A DNA stretch of 64,000 nucleotides from Peronospora farinosa (GCA_947646735.1 CANTFK010000818.1:1-64000); one strand, 5' to 3'; positions 11,925 to 21,380 are shown, counted from the stretch's first letter. Numbers and translations: made by a program. Notes: generated by a model from the sequence alone, not told the origin.

Positions 11925-13094
11925 TCAATCCCTCTGCTTTCTATTTTCCCAGCGTTTACGCTCCGGGAGTTGTGACTTGGACTCATCTATGGCGTACTTC
12001 GGTCGTGTGCAATCTTGCTGGGTATGGCCCTTTTCATGACAGTTCCAGCATTCACGATTGTCTCCATGATACTTCTTTACTGTTAAAGCCTTGCCACTAC
12101 CACCACCCGACTTCTGGTAATGGTTGCTGCCATGGGCCTTATATTGACTTCGACCTCGTCGCTTCTCTTTCCAGGGTTGCTGATAGTGTATTTGTAGCCG
12201 TTTGTTTGGCTCCTTCGTAGTTTGAGCAGCACAAATATTGGGTATTTGTGTTTCGTTACTTCGGGCATCCAACTCCGATTCTGCTCGAAGAGCATACATC
12301 ACTTGTGCCGACGACGGAGCCAAACGCTGAATCCCAGGGTCGTAATGCTTAGATAATTGCCTAACAACCTCACGATGTGTCTGTAACACATTGCTTAAAA
12401 TTATCTCGGCGAACTCTTCATCAGAGAGTACTTTTTGGTAATGTTGCAGCTCATTCCGCTGAAATTCCATCTCACGTAGCCAATCATTCATATTTCTGTC
12501 ATGCGTATACTTGTTTGCATACAGTAGTTGTCGTGCAAAGATGTAATTCGCATACTCTCTCTTGGTTTGCTTATCGACAAAGCGCGACCACATCGCGTGA
12601 GCGCTTGCCTCGTGACAGACAAGCTCAGCATCGGCTGTTAAAATACCATGCAGTATAGTACCACGAGCAACATTATCCATCAAAGCAAACTGTGTAATTG
12701 TTGTCGAAGCTCGTACAACCGACTCATTGTCAATTACACCCCACACATGAATGCGGCGTAAGAACGTTTCCAGCTCAACCGCATACAGATCAAAACTCCC
12801 ATGCATGATCGGCGGTTTGTTGTCTAGCTTCATGCCAAATCCACCGTCAGGTACTTGATTCACTTCAGGCATAGGGGCAAGTATCCCACCAGCTCCAGGT
12901 AAGGAACCACCCGCATTAGGCCTTCCCGCTGGAAATCCTGATCCAGGTAATGGGATAGCCGGTGGCGCGGTTGCGGTGGTAAAATCCCCACTCAATCCAC
13001 TAGGTGCAATACCAGACGTCACAGTACTCACAGCGGTCGCAACATTACTCACGCTCGTCAACACATCACTAGTGGCTGTATCATTGGACGACAT
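11925..13094 (-). CDS. Copia-type Gag (nucleocapsid) protein, stand-alone
   Basis: Intact 389-residue ORF. It begins MSSNDTATSDVLTSV with a Gly/Pro/Ala-rich leader. The capsid-like helical region (UBN2/DUF4219 type, about residues 90-270) includes FDLYAVELETFLRRIHVWG and FARQLLYANKYTHDRNMNDW. Near the C-terminus is a CCHC zinc knuckle, CWNCHEKGHTQQDC, flanked by basic stretches. It should bind element RNA and form particles. Unlike normal copia ORFs it stops after the knuckle instead of running into protease. The start is the first ATG, about 60 bases after the primer site. Confidence 0.8.
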   Translation of the reverse strand: MSSNDTATSDVLTSVSNVATAVSTVTSGIAPSGLSGDFTTATAPPAIPLPGSGFPAGRPNAGGSLPGAGGILAPMPEVNQVPDGGFGMKLDNKPPIMHGSFDLYAVELETFLRRIHVWGVIDNESVVRASTTITQFALMDNVARGTILHGILTADAELVCHEASAHAMWSRFVDKQTKREYANYIFARQLLYANKYTHDRNMNDWLREMEFQRNELQHYQKVLSDEEFAEIILSNVLQTHREVVRQLSKHYDPGIQRLAPSSAQVMYALRAESELDARSNETQIPNICAAQTTKEPNKRLQIHYQQPWKEKRRGRSQYKAHGSNHYQKSGGGSGKALTVKKYHGDNRECWNCHEKGHTQQDCTRPKYAIDESKSQLPERKRWENRKQRD

Positions 13095-13153
13095 CTCACT
13101 TACTCCAAACCCTGGGTCAATAGGTTACTTGTTACTTGGACAGTGCAAGAAGA

Positions 13154-13168
13154 CTTGGGCTCATAACC
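13154..13168 (-). promoter_or_regulatory. Primer binding site of gag-only copia element
   Basis: Directly after the LTR end the minus strand reads GGTTATGAGCCCAAG. The large copia element at 14501 has the same GGTTATGAGCCCAA directly after its LTR, which supports both as tRNA primer sites. Confidence 0.65.
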
Positions 13169-13256
13169 TGTCACACTTATCACTGCGCAGGTGAGTGTCG
13201 TTGGTTCTGTAATACAGTAATACAGAGTAGGGAATAGAGAACACGGAACACTTGCT
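13169..13256 (-). repeat. Truncated 5' LTR of gag-only copia element
   Basis: Identical by eye to 11686-11773 (the 3' end of the LTR in element orientation). The upstream part of this LTR is replaced by copia protease-region sequence from 13257 onward. Confidence 0.7.
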
Positions 13257-13482
13257 CATTGAATCGCAAATTCATCAGAATCTCCTTATTCGTGCATACA
13301 TGACAATCACTTGCTGAATCAAGGACCCATTCAATGGTCATATCACTTGTATCGTTCTTAACAGCATTGATCGTCTCATCCGCTTGACGCGACAGCATGG
13401 CAACTTCTCTTCTGTGCCCAAACTGGCCTTTAACGTTAACGATGCGTCCCAGCATCATACGACTAACTGTTCGATGTCCCAC
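13257..13482 (-). pseudogene. Copia pol scrap (protease region)
   Basis: The minus-strand frame reads GRIVNVKGQFGHRREVA and TIEWVLDSASDCHVCTNKEI. This is the copia aspartic protease motif WxLDSxxxxH. It is cut at 13257, where it runs straight into LTR sequence. It may come from a related full-length element in which recombination formed the junction. Confidence 0.6.
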
Positions 13483-14218
13483 CTAGAATCAGGGACACGA
13501 CATCTTGTACTTCGTCACAATTACAGTCATTTTCGACTGCTGTAAGTAAAAAATCCTGGTCGGGTTAAGTAACGCCCTCTTTGGAGGCTTGAGCTAGCAT
13601 AATGCTAGCTTAGGCCTTTGACGGATGCTTCCGCGGCATCCGTCAGTTTTTGACGGGCCTCTCCCTCTACACACCTCTCTCTTGCCGCTCTCACCCCCAG
13701 CCGCCAGCCAAGCCGCTACGATGTAAGCCGCCACGCCCAAAGTCCGCTATCATTATGTATGTCTGTATACAACCGTAATTACGCCTGTAGCTGGCGAGCT
13801 CACCGCACTACGAATCAGCAACTGTAATTGTAGCTGTCGACTGAGCAGGTGCTTGGTGCTTACCTATCTCTGTCGTGTATATTTATTACCAGCTTAGAAT
13901 GATATTGCATTGATGCAAACCCATTGAGGACATTTCTTACGGTGTCAGGTCATCAGTATTTAATCAGATACAAGCTTTACTCCATACCTATGTATGTAAG
14001 TAAACGCATTATGCAAGCCGTCTTGCCACCAAATTGGCTTAACTTCCGCATGCGTCGACTTATCTCTCTTCTCTACATTTCTCTCTACTCTCGCCAGGGT
14101 CCAATGAGCGGAGCGCGCTACAAGCGCCGCGCTGAAGGCCTTCCAAGCTGCACGGTCTTGCGCATACAGGCGAAGGAGGTGCAGGTACGCTTGATTTCAC
14201 AAGCGCGAGCCATGCTGT
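13483..14218. other. Region before the large copia insertion; weak exon candidate
   Basis: No firm gene. Two perfect hairpins lie at 13592-13610 (9-bp arms, 1-nt loop) and 13620-13644 (9-bp arms, 7-nt loop), a style like the gypsy LTRs nearby, so this may be an LTR scrap. From 14104 a short frame reads MSGARYKRRAEGLPSCTVLR and IQAKEVQ, followed by a GT donor-like site at 14185, 34 bases before the copia insertion. The matching side beyond the insertion (42936 on) has an AG acceptor-like site. An interrupted small gene is possible but unproven. Confidence 0.3.
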
Positions 14219-14500
14219 TGTTAGAAACGATCGTTTTTTGACAGGTTGCAAGGTGTTGAAGGCAAGGGCTATACCCTGTGCCCGGTAAGTTGCGACCGCA
14301 CCCGAATTGGCTAATGTTGTGACATCTTAACAGATGTGGCGAAGCGGGATAGACGAAGACTACAGACTAGACATGGCATAGTCGCAGTTGACTTTATCGT
14401 ACATGTTAAAGCACTAGCGAAGGAGAGTAGTTAATGCTAAATATATTTTACTTCTACCTCTACGTGCTCAAGTGCACCACTACTTCACTCCACTCTTACA
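14219..14500 (+). repeat. Left LTR of nested copia element
   Basis: 282 bp, TGTTAGAAACG to CACTCTTACA. Its partner is split at 34847-34992 and 42795-42930, and the two halves also sum to 282 bp. Confidence 0.9.
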
Positions 14501-14514
14501 GGTTATGAGCCCAA
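14501..14514 (+). promoter_or_regulatory. Primer binding site of nested copia element
   Basis: GGTTATGAGCCCAA directly follows the LTR end. The same word follows the LTR of the gag-only copia element on the minus strand. Confidence 0.65.
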
Positions 14515-14520
14515 CGGAAC

Positions 14521-14787
14521 GTGTTGTGGGCAAGCCCAAACAGGCTGGCAGTCGGCGACCCTAATTGGGTTAGCGACGACCACCTCGAAGAAAAGTCGGC
14601 AGTGCCTGATGCGGCGCTGGGCAAGGTGCTTGCCATGCTCGGAGATCTATCTGATCGGCTGAATCGGATGAAGGTCTCCCAGAAGGAACATGCCGGTGAC
14701 ACCGGAAGGACTCTGCGGGGTCAAGCGTCTTTGGTTCGGCTCTGGGAGCGGGTGGAGGGATGAACATCCAGGCTTTGGAACTTACCC
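14521..14787 (+). pseudogene. Copia gag, 5' piece
   Basis: A frame from 14521 encodes a short coiled-coil-like segment (VLAMLGDLSDRLNRMKVSQK). It is cut by gypsy A at 14787; the TACCC target copy joins it to 22967. The continuation is the gag body in the next copia piece. Confidence 0.55.
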
Positions 14788-15247
14788 TGTAACGGGGCGA
14801 GCCCGTTACATAATATTGACACTTATATGAAGTGTCAATAAAAATATTATTGTAACTAATAATATTTTGACAATATTACCTTCTCTTATAATATTGTTCC
14901 TAGATCTCCTTGAAGTTGGAGATGCCCTCTCATTGGTTGATATGGGCCATCATATCAACCAACGCGCTGACCAATGACCGATGGACGCGCGCAATGAGTG
15001 GAGGGCAAGTTGTCAACATACATAGTTGTAGTTTAATATAGTTAACATAGGTTATAACAGATTAGTTTATTAAGATAGTTAACTATATTAAATACAGTTT
15101 TCTTTTCCTCTACTTCTAAGCGTTTGTTTAAAAGTAAAGCTTCCTCTGCCTCTTGTGTAAGAGAGGTAATTGAGGCACCTGCTTTCACTGTAATCAGTGA
15201 AAGTAGACTATACTGTAATCAGTATAGTCGGAGGGTGCCCCATTACA
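14788..15247 (+). repeat. Gypsy A left LTR
   Basis: 460 bp, TG...CA. The first 23 bases form a hairpin (TGTAACGGG arm, CCCGTTACA arm). Near the 3' end two hairpins with TAAT loops stand in tandem (15182-15203 with 9-bp arms, 15206-15229 with 10-bp arms). Confidence 0.93.
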
Positions 15248-15249
15248 CC

Positions 15250-15260
15250 TGGTAGCACTT
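15250..15260 (+). promoter_or_regulatory. Gypsy A primer binding site
   Basis: TGGTAGCACTT starts 2 nt after the LTR. It is shared by B' (58776-58786) and D (51088-51098), and nearly so in B (33575-33584, minus strand) and C (42175-42184, minus strand). It would pair with the 3' end of a tRNA ending in AAGTGCTACCA. Confidence 0.75.
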
Positions 15261-16479
15261 GGTGGTCCGTTCAGCGACCACCGCACCACCCGCTATAGAA
15301 TCAGCGGGTGATGAACGTCATCACGCAACGCGTGATGATTTCCGCCATTTGAGTGACCTCGAATGGAATGCGGTTCAGCGTATGGCTGAAACCATCGGCA
15401 ACCCTGCCGTTGGTGCCATGTTGCTCTCTCTTAGCGGAGACGACCAACATGCAACCATCGCCAAGTTCATACAACATGAACTTGACGAAGTTGTAAAGAA
15501 ACTCACCTTGCTAGAGGAGCAAGGTTCTCAACAGGTTGAACTGTTGAGAGAACAAGGCGCTCAACAAGCTGACTTGTTGATGCAGCAGGGTGCTCAACAG
15601 TCTGAACTGTTGAGACAACAGCAGGCTAGTGCTGTTGCTGCCGGGTCGGCGTATGCGCGTCGACCCGAGTCCTTGAAGATTGATGTCTCCAAGTACAAGG
15701 CAGTCGAAAGCGACTCCTTGTTGAGATGGTTCGTCGAGCTCGACGATGCCATTGAGACTCGTCGCATCGATGACGATGCGATGAAGATCAAGTTCGCCAT
15801 GTCGAACTTGGCAGGACGTGCCAAAGCTTGGGCCTTAGGGCTCAAACTGCACGACCCATACGTTTTCCCAACGTATGACGTCTTCAAGGCGCGGCTCAAA
15901 CACACGTTTGAACCGCCTCGCGCCGAATTCAGGGCTCGGGCTGAGCTCCTGGATTTGAAACAGGGTAAGCGTGATATAGACGCTTACGCCCAACACGTAC
16001 GATACCTCGTTAGCTGTATCGTACTGAACCCAATCGATGAACACACGCAGGTTACTGTGTTCATCAAGGGTCTGACAGATGGTCCTGTCAAGACCCACCT
16101 GTTCCGCTTGGAGCTAGAATCGCTGGATCAAGCGATCTCTGCAGCGGAACAGGAGGACTTTAGCCTGCAACAGGCTCACGTCCACTCGGGGTCCTATCGT
16201 CCACCGAGACGACAGGAGGGCGGAGGTCCAGAACCAATGGACCTCTCCTATGTAGAGAGCGAGCGACCTCGCTCTCCAGGGTACAAGCGATTGCAAAAGT
16301 GCAATCGCTGTCAGAAGTTGGGCCACTACGCTTATGAGTGTAGTGCCCCACGCCCAGTGTCTCGAAACACTGGGAGTGACGATCGACCGTCTGCCAAGAA
16401 GGGCCAGAGACGTGGGTCCCACGTTGCTGCGAAATCGCAACAACGTGGTGGACCATCAAAAAACGGTCGGGGTCAGTAG
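15259..16479 (+). CDS. Gypsy A Gag polyprotein
   Basis: Frame open from the primer site for 406 codons. The first in-frame ATG is at 15382 (inside LEWNAVQRMAETIG), well into the region that aligns with family B Gag (B starts [10 protein letters not shown]), so A either lost its ATG or uses a non-AUG start. There is a Gln-rich coiled-coil stretch (repeats of EQGAQQ type, residues 85-125), the retrotransposon Gag core (SLLRWFVELDDAIETRRI, AKAWALGLKLHDP, EFRARAELLDLKQGKRDI) and one zinc knuckle, CNRCQKLGHYAYEC. It ends GPSKNGRGQ at TAG 16477, which lies inside the frameshift hairpin. Confidence 0.85.
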   Translation: MVVRSATTAPPAIESAGDERHHATRDDFRHLSDLEWNAVQRMAETIGNPAVGAMLLSLSGDDQHATIAKFIQHELDEVVKKLTLLEEQGSQQVELLREQGAQQADLLMQQGAQQSELLRQQQASAVAAGSAYARRPESLKIDVSKYKAVESDSLLRWFVELDDAIETRRIDDDAMKIKFAMSNLAGRAKAWALGLKLHDPYVFPTYDVFKARLKHTFEPPRAEFRARAELLDLKQGKRDIDAYAQHVRYLVSCIVLNPIDEHTQVTVFIKGLTDGPVKTHLFRLELESLDQAISAAEQEDFSLQQAHVHSGSYRPPRRQEGGGPEPMDLSYVESERPRSPGYKRLQKCNRCQKLGHYAYECSAPRPVSRNTGSDDRPSAKKGQRRGSHVAAKSQQRGGPSKNGRGQ

Positions 16480-16498
16480 GGGCGGAGCGCCCTACTGA
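16458..16498 (+). promoter_or_regulatory. Gypsy A -1 programmed frameshift signal
   Basis: The slippery heptamer A-AAA-AAC (16458-16464) lies in gag phase, followed by a 9-nt spacer and a hairpin with perfect 9-bp arms at 16473-16481 and 16490-16498. The gag stop TAG (16477-16479) lies in the 5' arm. The -1 frame is open from the heptamer into protease, which lacks its own ATG. The same layout is found in B, B' and C. Confidence 0.8.
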
Positions 16499-19466
16499 TC
16501 CAGCAACGTCAAGAGAGTTCGCGGGACTCTTGACGAAGGTTGCTCCCAACACACAGTCACTGTGTGTTGCCGCTCCCAGTGATGAGGTATCCCTCATCAC
16601 ATTGAAGATCGAAGTGAGAAAGAACATGTCACTTCGCGCCCTAGTTGATTGTGGGGCATTGAACAACTTTGTTCGACGCCAATCGCTAGATGATCGTAGG
16701 CTCAAATATGTTAAGCGCGAGACCCCTCCAACGAGGATGACGGTGCGCCTTGCAACTGGCGCATCCGTAACAGTAAAGAAACGTGTAGTGGGAATTCACT
16801 ACACGCTTGAAGGCAAAAAGTACGATGATGATTTCATCGTACTTGATCTGGATGACAAATTTGATGTCATCCTAGGATTACCATGGCTCAGAAGGTACGA
16901 GCCATGGGTCAGCTGGCAGCATCGAACCGTGAAGATGCCTGCCGCTTGTTCATCAGATGGCCATCTAATGAATGTCTTGGAGCGTTCACAAGCGTGTGAA
17001 TGTACTACGAGTGAGTGTGATGGCCTCACTTGTGGTTCGGTCGTTAGTACGACTGCACAAGAACTCAGCGTGACAGACAGTCACGCTGTGGAGCAAGCTG
17101 CCGGCGGATGTGCACAAGCACAGGCAGCGCCGAAGGTCCACCACTCGAATAAGTCGAGTGGACCGGGACATGAATGCTCGCCTAGAGGGCAGCATTCACC
17201 GAAGAGTAAACCGGTTGCCCAGAAGCGGCAACACGGTAATCCTAGATCAACTGGAGAGTTGATCGTAGAGGATCTCGCTGTGGTTGCGCCGCCACAGCTA
17301 GAGGAAGTCGATGGAACAAGTTCCATCGAGCCTGCGGAAATAAGTCCCCAGGAAATAATCACTGAGGGAATAAGTCCCCAGTGCCCTGAGGGAATAAGTC
17401 CCCAGGAGGTAACCGAGACGTTGAACGTCTTGGTTAATGACGGATCAAACATAGGCGCTTATACGCTTGATCTGATCGCGCCTCCGAAGTTAACTTTGGA
17501 GATAACTCAGTTGCCTACGCTAGAACCTAAAAGGTTCTTGCGTGATCTGCGTAGTGGCAAAGTCAAGCAGATCTGTGTGCTCGTCGCAGAGGACGAGTAC
17601 ATGACTGACATTCTGTCAGCAACAGTTTTTGCCGAGAACGAACGGGTTCTCAGCAGCTCATCAATGGACGAAAGTGTCCTTGATGAGAAGACTCGGATTG
17701 AACGATATACATCGCAATCCTGGGAGTCGCTGAAGTCAAATCCTTTGTATAAGGATTTGGTCGAATTCAAGGATGTATTCCCTGAATCCGTTCCGTGCGA
17801 GTTGCCTAAGGATAAAGGTACTCGACACGAGATCGACCTTGTTCCTGGCACAAAATATTGTGTCATGAAGCAGTGGCCACTGCCTCGGGAACAGGTCGAG
17901 GCGATCGACAAGTTCTTTGCCGATCGCCTAGCAGCGGGCCATGTGAGGGAGTCAACTTTACCTCACAGCTCTCCGACCTTCTGTGTGCGCAAGGCCACAG
18001 GAGGGTGGCGGATAGTGCACGCGTTCAATAAGTTGAACGCTGCAACGATACCGGCGCAAACGCCGATACCGAGAAAGGACGTAATCATAGATGGTATGTC
18101 TAAGAGTACCATCTTTTCGTCCATGGATCTGATGGATGGTTTCTATCAGATCCTAATGCGTGAACGGGACATCCCGTACACAGCAGTGAGCACTCCCAGT
18201 GGTATGCTCTGGGAATGGTTGGTGATGCCGCAAGGGCTTAGTAATGCACCAGCCACATTCAACAGATGTGTTTCATATCTATTGAGACCGGTGCGCGAAT
18301 TCGCACCGAGTTACTTCGATGATGTGTTCGTCCATAGTCGGGCTATGGACGGGAAAACAGACGTGGAAGTCCATAGACTCCACGTCCGTAAGGTTCTTAC
18401 ACTTATGCGAGAGCATAAGTTGTACGCCAACCTCAAGAAGTGTATATTCGCAGCTAGCGAAATACCACTTCTTGGGTGCATCGTCGGAAAGAACGGCGTA
18501 CGCCCTAATCCAGAAAAGATCAAGGCGATCACCGACTGGCCAGTGCCAGTCGATGTCAAGGGACTAAGGAAGTTCCTTAGGCTAGCGGCGTACTTGCACA
18601 AGTACTCGCGCAATTACGCCGAAATGACAGTACATCTTTCTTGTTTACTCAAGAAAAATGTAAAGTGGAACTGGAACGCTGATTGTCAGCGTTCCTTTGA
18701 ACGTATCAAGCAAAGCTTGATGCAATCGCCAGTGTTGGCGATTGCCGATCAAGACAGACCATTTCATGTGGTCTGTGACGCCAGTGATTTTGCAATCGGC
18801 TGCGCACTGATGCAATATGATACAGACGGCGCCGAGCGTGTCGTCTGTTATCAATCGCGTCAGCTGCAACCGGCTGAGCGCAATTACCCGGTGCATGACA
18901 AGGAACTCCTTGCCATGAAGTATGCACTGGCTAAGTTTCGCGTCTATCTCTTAGGAGATAGACCGTTCATTGTATATACAGACCATGCGTCACTACGCAC
19001 GGCTGTAAATAGTCCACACCTCTCGCAACGAATGGCGAGATGGTTGTCATTCTTCGCGGAGTACAACTTCTCCGTGGAGTATAAGCCGGGACGACTTAAC
19101 GTCGTCGCCGATGCCCTCTCACGTCGGCCTGACCTAGAGCCGACTGTGCAATCCGACAGTGATGTGAACACCACTATCGCCACGCTGAGTACCAGCGTCT
19201 TGTCGTCGAGTTTACTCGACGACATTAGAAGGGCATGCGCACAAGATAATGATCTTGTACGCCTGATGGAGTACCTCAAGGACCCATCCACGCAAGCTAA
19301 GAAGCGCTTGCCTGCCATGTATCGATCTTCTCTAGATCGATACACCCACAGCGGGACGGCTTACTGTACTACACAGCCGTCAACAACGACACGCCTCGTG
19401 TCGTTGTACCGCCACAACATGATCTCAGGTTACGGATCATGTTTGAATGTCACGATGCACCAATAA
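16465..19466 (+). pseudogene. Gypsy A protease-RT-RNase H
   Basis: The -1 frame continuing from gag. The protease active site reads LVDCGALNNFV (D-C-G-A in place of the usual D-S-G-A). A linker has ISPQ repeats at 17338-17406. RT blocks are [43 protein letters not shown] and YFDDVFVHS (the YxDD catalytic pair). RNase H shows VVCDASDFAIGCALMQ and YTDHASLRT, then VVADALSRRPD. The frame is lost near 19357: downstream integrase sequence continues one frame over, and the original frame ends at 19466. It would be intact but for that shift. Confidence 0.88.
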
Positions 19467-20122
19467 GTGGGCATCGCGGCCGTGAGAAAACTTACCTCAC
19501 GGTCAGTCGCTACCTTTACTGGCCACGCCAGTATAAGTTTGTGCGCAAGTACGTGCGTGCTTGCGAGGTGTGTCAACGAGTGAAGCCTAGTCCTTCACTC
19601 CGTGCACCATTGCAGCCCCTACCTGTTCCGGCAGAGTGCTGGGAGTCCGTATCAATGGACTTCGTCTTTGGGTTAACCAAAGACGCTCGCGGGAATAATG
19701 GTATTCTCGTGTTTGTGGGCAGGTTCAGAAAGATGGTACATCTTGTTGCTGTATCTGAGTCGATCACAGCAGAGGGCTGTGCTCGAGTGTTTATCGATAC
19801 AATCTTTCGATTGCACGGTTTACCCCGTGAACTTGTGTCCGATAGGGACCCCCGGTTCACGGCTGAGTTTTGGCGTTTCGTGTTCCAAACACTTGGAACA
19901 CGGCTCACAATGTCTACTTCTGACCATCCAGAAACTGATGGTCAGACTGAAGGCGCCAATCGCGTCCTCGAAGAGATTCTTCGAGGGTACGTCCACTCGT
20001 TTACGAGTTGGAGTGAGTTCTTGTCGATGGTCGAATTCGCCATCAACAACGCAGTGCATGCTTCCACGACGCATACACCGTTCTACGTGAATGGCCTTCG
20101 CTATGCACTTGTCCCACCTTAG
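19357..20122 (+). pseudogene. Gypsy A integrase catalytic part
   Basis: The zinc region is HDAPISGHRGREKTYL...CEVCQRVK (HHCC). The catalytic triad context is SMDFVFGL, VSDRDPRFTAEFW and PETDGQTEGANRVLEE. The motif usually reading FVDRFSKM is FVGRFRKM here. The frame ends at a stop after NGLRYALVPP (20122), where other copies continue, so a second frameshift is present near 20115. Confidence 0.85.
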
Positions 20123-20261
20123 TAGAGGGTGACTCTAATTTAAGGAAAGGAGAGACTCGCTCGAGCGAGAAACAATCTGGCTCTTGCTCATCACGCGACG
20201 ACGTTATGGTCGACGCGAAAGTAACCGAAGTCGTACCATTCGACTTCGGTGAAGAGGAAAA

Positions 20262-21380
20262 AGTAAGAGCGATGACGCTCTTACTGACAACGATGCTGAA
20301 GATATCAGCATCGTTCGAGGTATCACAAGTGAGAACAGTAATGTTCTCACTGAATTAGTAACCGATATCTCTGCAGTGCATTTACAATGCACTGCAGCCA
20401 AAAGCAACGAGTCAGCTGAGGATTTCCTGCTGACTCGTGAAGCGGTAGTCCGTTTCGTGCAAGATTCCATCGCGGAAGCGGTGGATAAGCAAAAACGAAA
20501 CGCAGACAATAATGGAAGGGCAAATGCTCAGACATTTATTGAAGGTGATTTAGTTTTACTGTCAACAGTAAACCTACCTAAACATGTAGTGACTAACGTG
20601 GGCAGCAATAAATTGTTGCCCAAGTACATCGGCCCGTTTCGTGTATTGCGCCGCCTAGGCAACGCATACACGATCGAGTTGCCACGCAGGATGCGTACGC
20701 ATCCTACGTTTTACGTGGGACGTCTTCGTCCGTACGTTCAGTACGCGGCTTCTTCGAACGACGAAGATAGCCATTACTCTCAAGAATCCCCTTCAGATTC
20801 TTGTTGTCACGAACCAGATTCGATATCTGGTCGTGTAGAGATGAGATCTTCCCATGATATTGGACGATCTCCTGACGAGCTGTCGCCAGCTCGTTACTCA
20901 GAGAATGAAGACGCCGTTCATTCTCCAATAGTGCGACAGCACTGTTTGCCCGAGACCTCTCATGGTCAAACCCAAGCTGTCGCACAATGTCCTCTAAGCG
21001 GCGACGCTTATCCCGTTCGTGATCAACATCACAACGGAGCTCACGAGTTACACGGGCAAACCCGTCTAACTCAGCAGCCAAGTCCGATGAAAGAATAGGA
21101 CAGGGTTTTCCCTCCACCACCGCATCCGCTGGTGGACTCCCATGGTGGGAAGCGCTTCCTCGTGGAACGCTTACTAAAGCACCGCGAGGTGAAGGGACGT
21201 CGGACGAGTTATCTCGTCCGGTGGCGTGGCTATCCGCCTTCGGCGGATAGCTGGGAACCTCGGGCCCAACTGATGGCCGACGTTCCCGGCCTTGTCGAAC
21301 AGTACGACAAGGGGCACCCGATGGTGAAGGACCATCGGAAAACGAGCGCCCAAAGCGTTCGTAAAGGGATTGCAAAGTAG
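20262..21380 (+). pseudogene. Gypsy A integrase C-terminus, linker and chromodomain
   Basis: Frame from about 20262: LLTREAVVRFVQDSIAEAVD, then the GPY/F-like module (LLPKYIGPFRVLRRLGNAYT, HPTFYVGRLRPY), a Ser/Asp-rich linker, an in-frame TAG at 21096-21098, and a chromodomain (GKRFLVERLLKHREVKGRRT, YLVRWRGYPPSADSWEP). Chromodomains on gypsy integrases guide insertion to marked chromatin. The linker and chromodomain lie opposite the 3' part of the antisense gene. Confidence 0.82.

Larger units (their letters stand above)
11686..13256 (-). mobile_element. Gag-only non-autonomous copia-type LTR element (TR-GAG-like)
   Basis: Read on the minus strand the order is: partial 5' LTR (13256-13169), primer binding site (13168-13154), intact gag (13094-11925), a short purine-rich segment, and a complete 205-bp 3' LTR (11890-11686) starting TGTTAGACTAG and ending GTGTGACA. 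No protease, integrase or RT lies between gag and the 3' LTR, so it would depend on another copia for transposition. The shared 88 bp of the two LTRs are identical by eye, indicating recent activity. The first about 117 bp of the 5' LTR are missing; a copia pol scrap abuts the break. Confidence 0.7.

Noticed and set aside
13620..13650. GC-rich hairpin followed by TTTTT as a bacterial-type terminator
   Set aside because: The window is eukaryotic (spliced genes, LTR elements); the hairpin fits the style of nearby gypsy LTR sequences.
14219..14420. Spliced host gene reading LQGVEGKGYTLCP onward
   Set aside because: The same sequence recurs at 34847 and 42795 and is the copia LTR; the open frame and splice-like sites are fortuitous.
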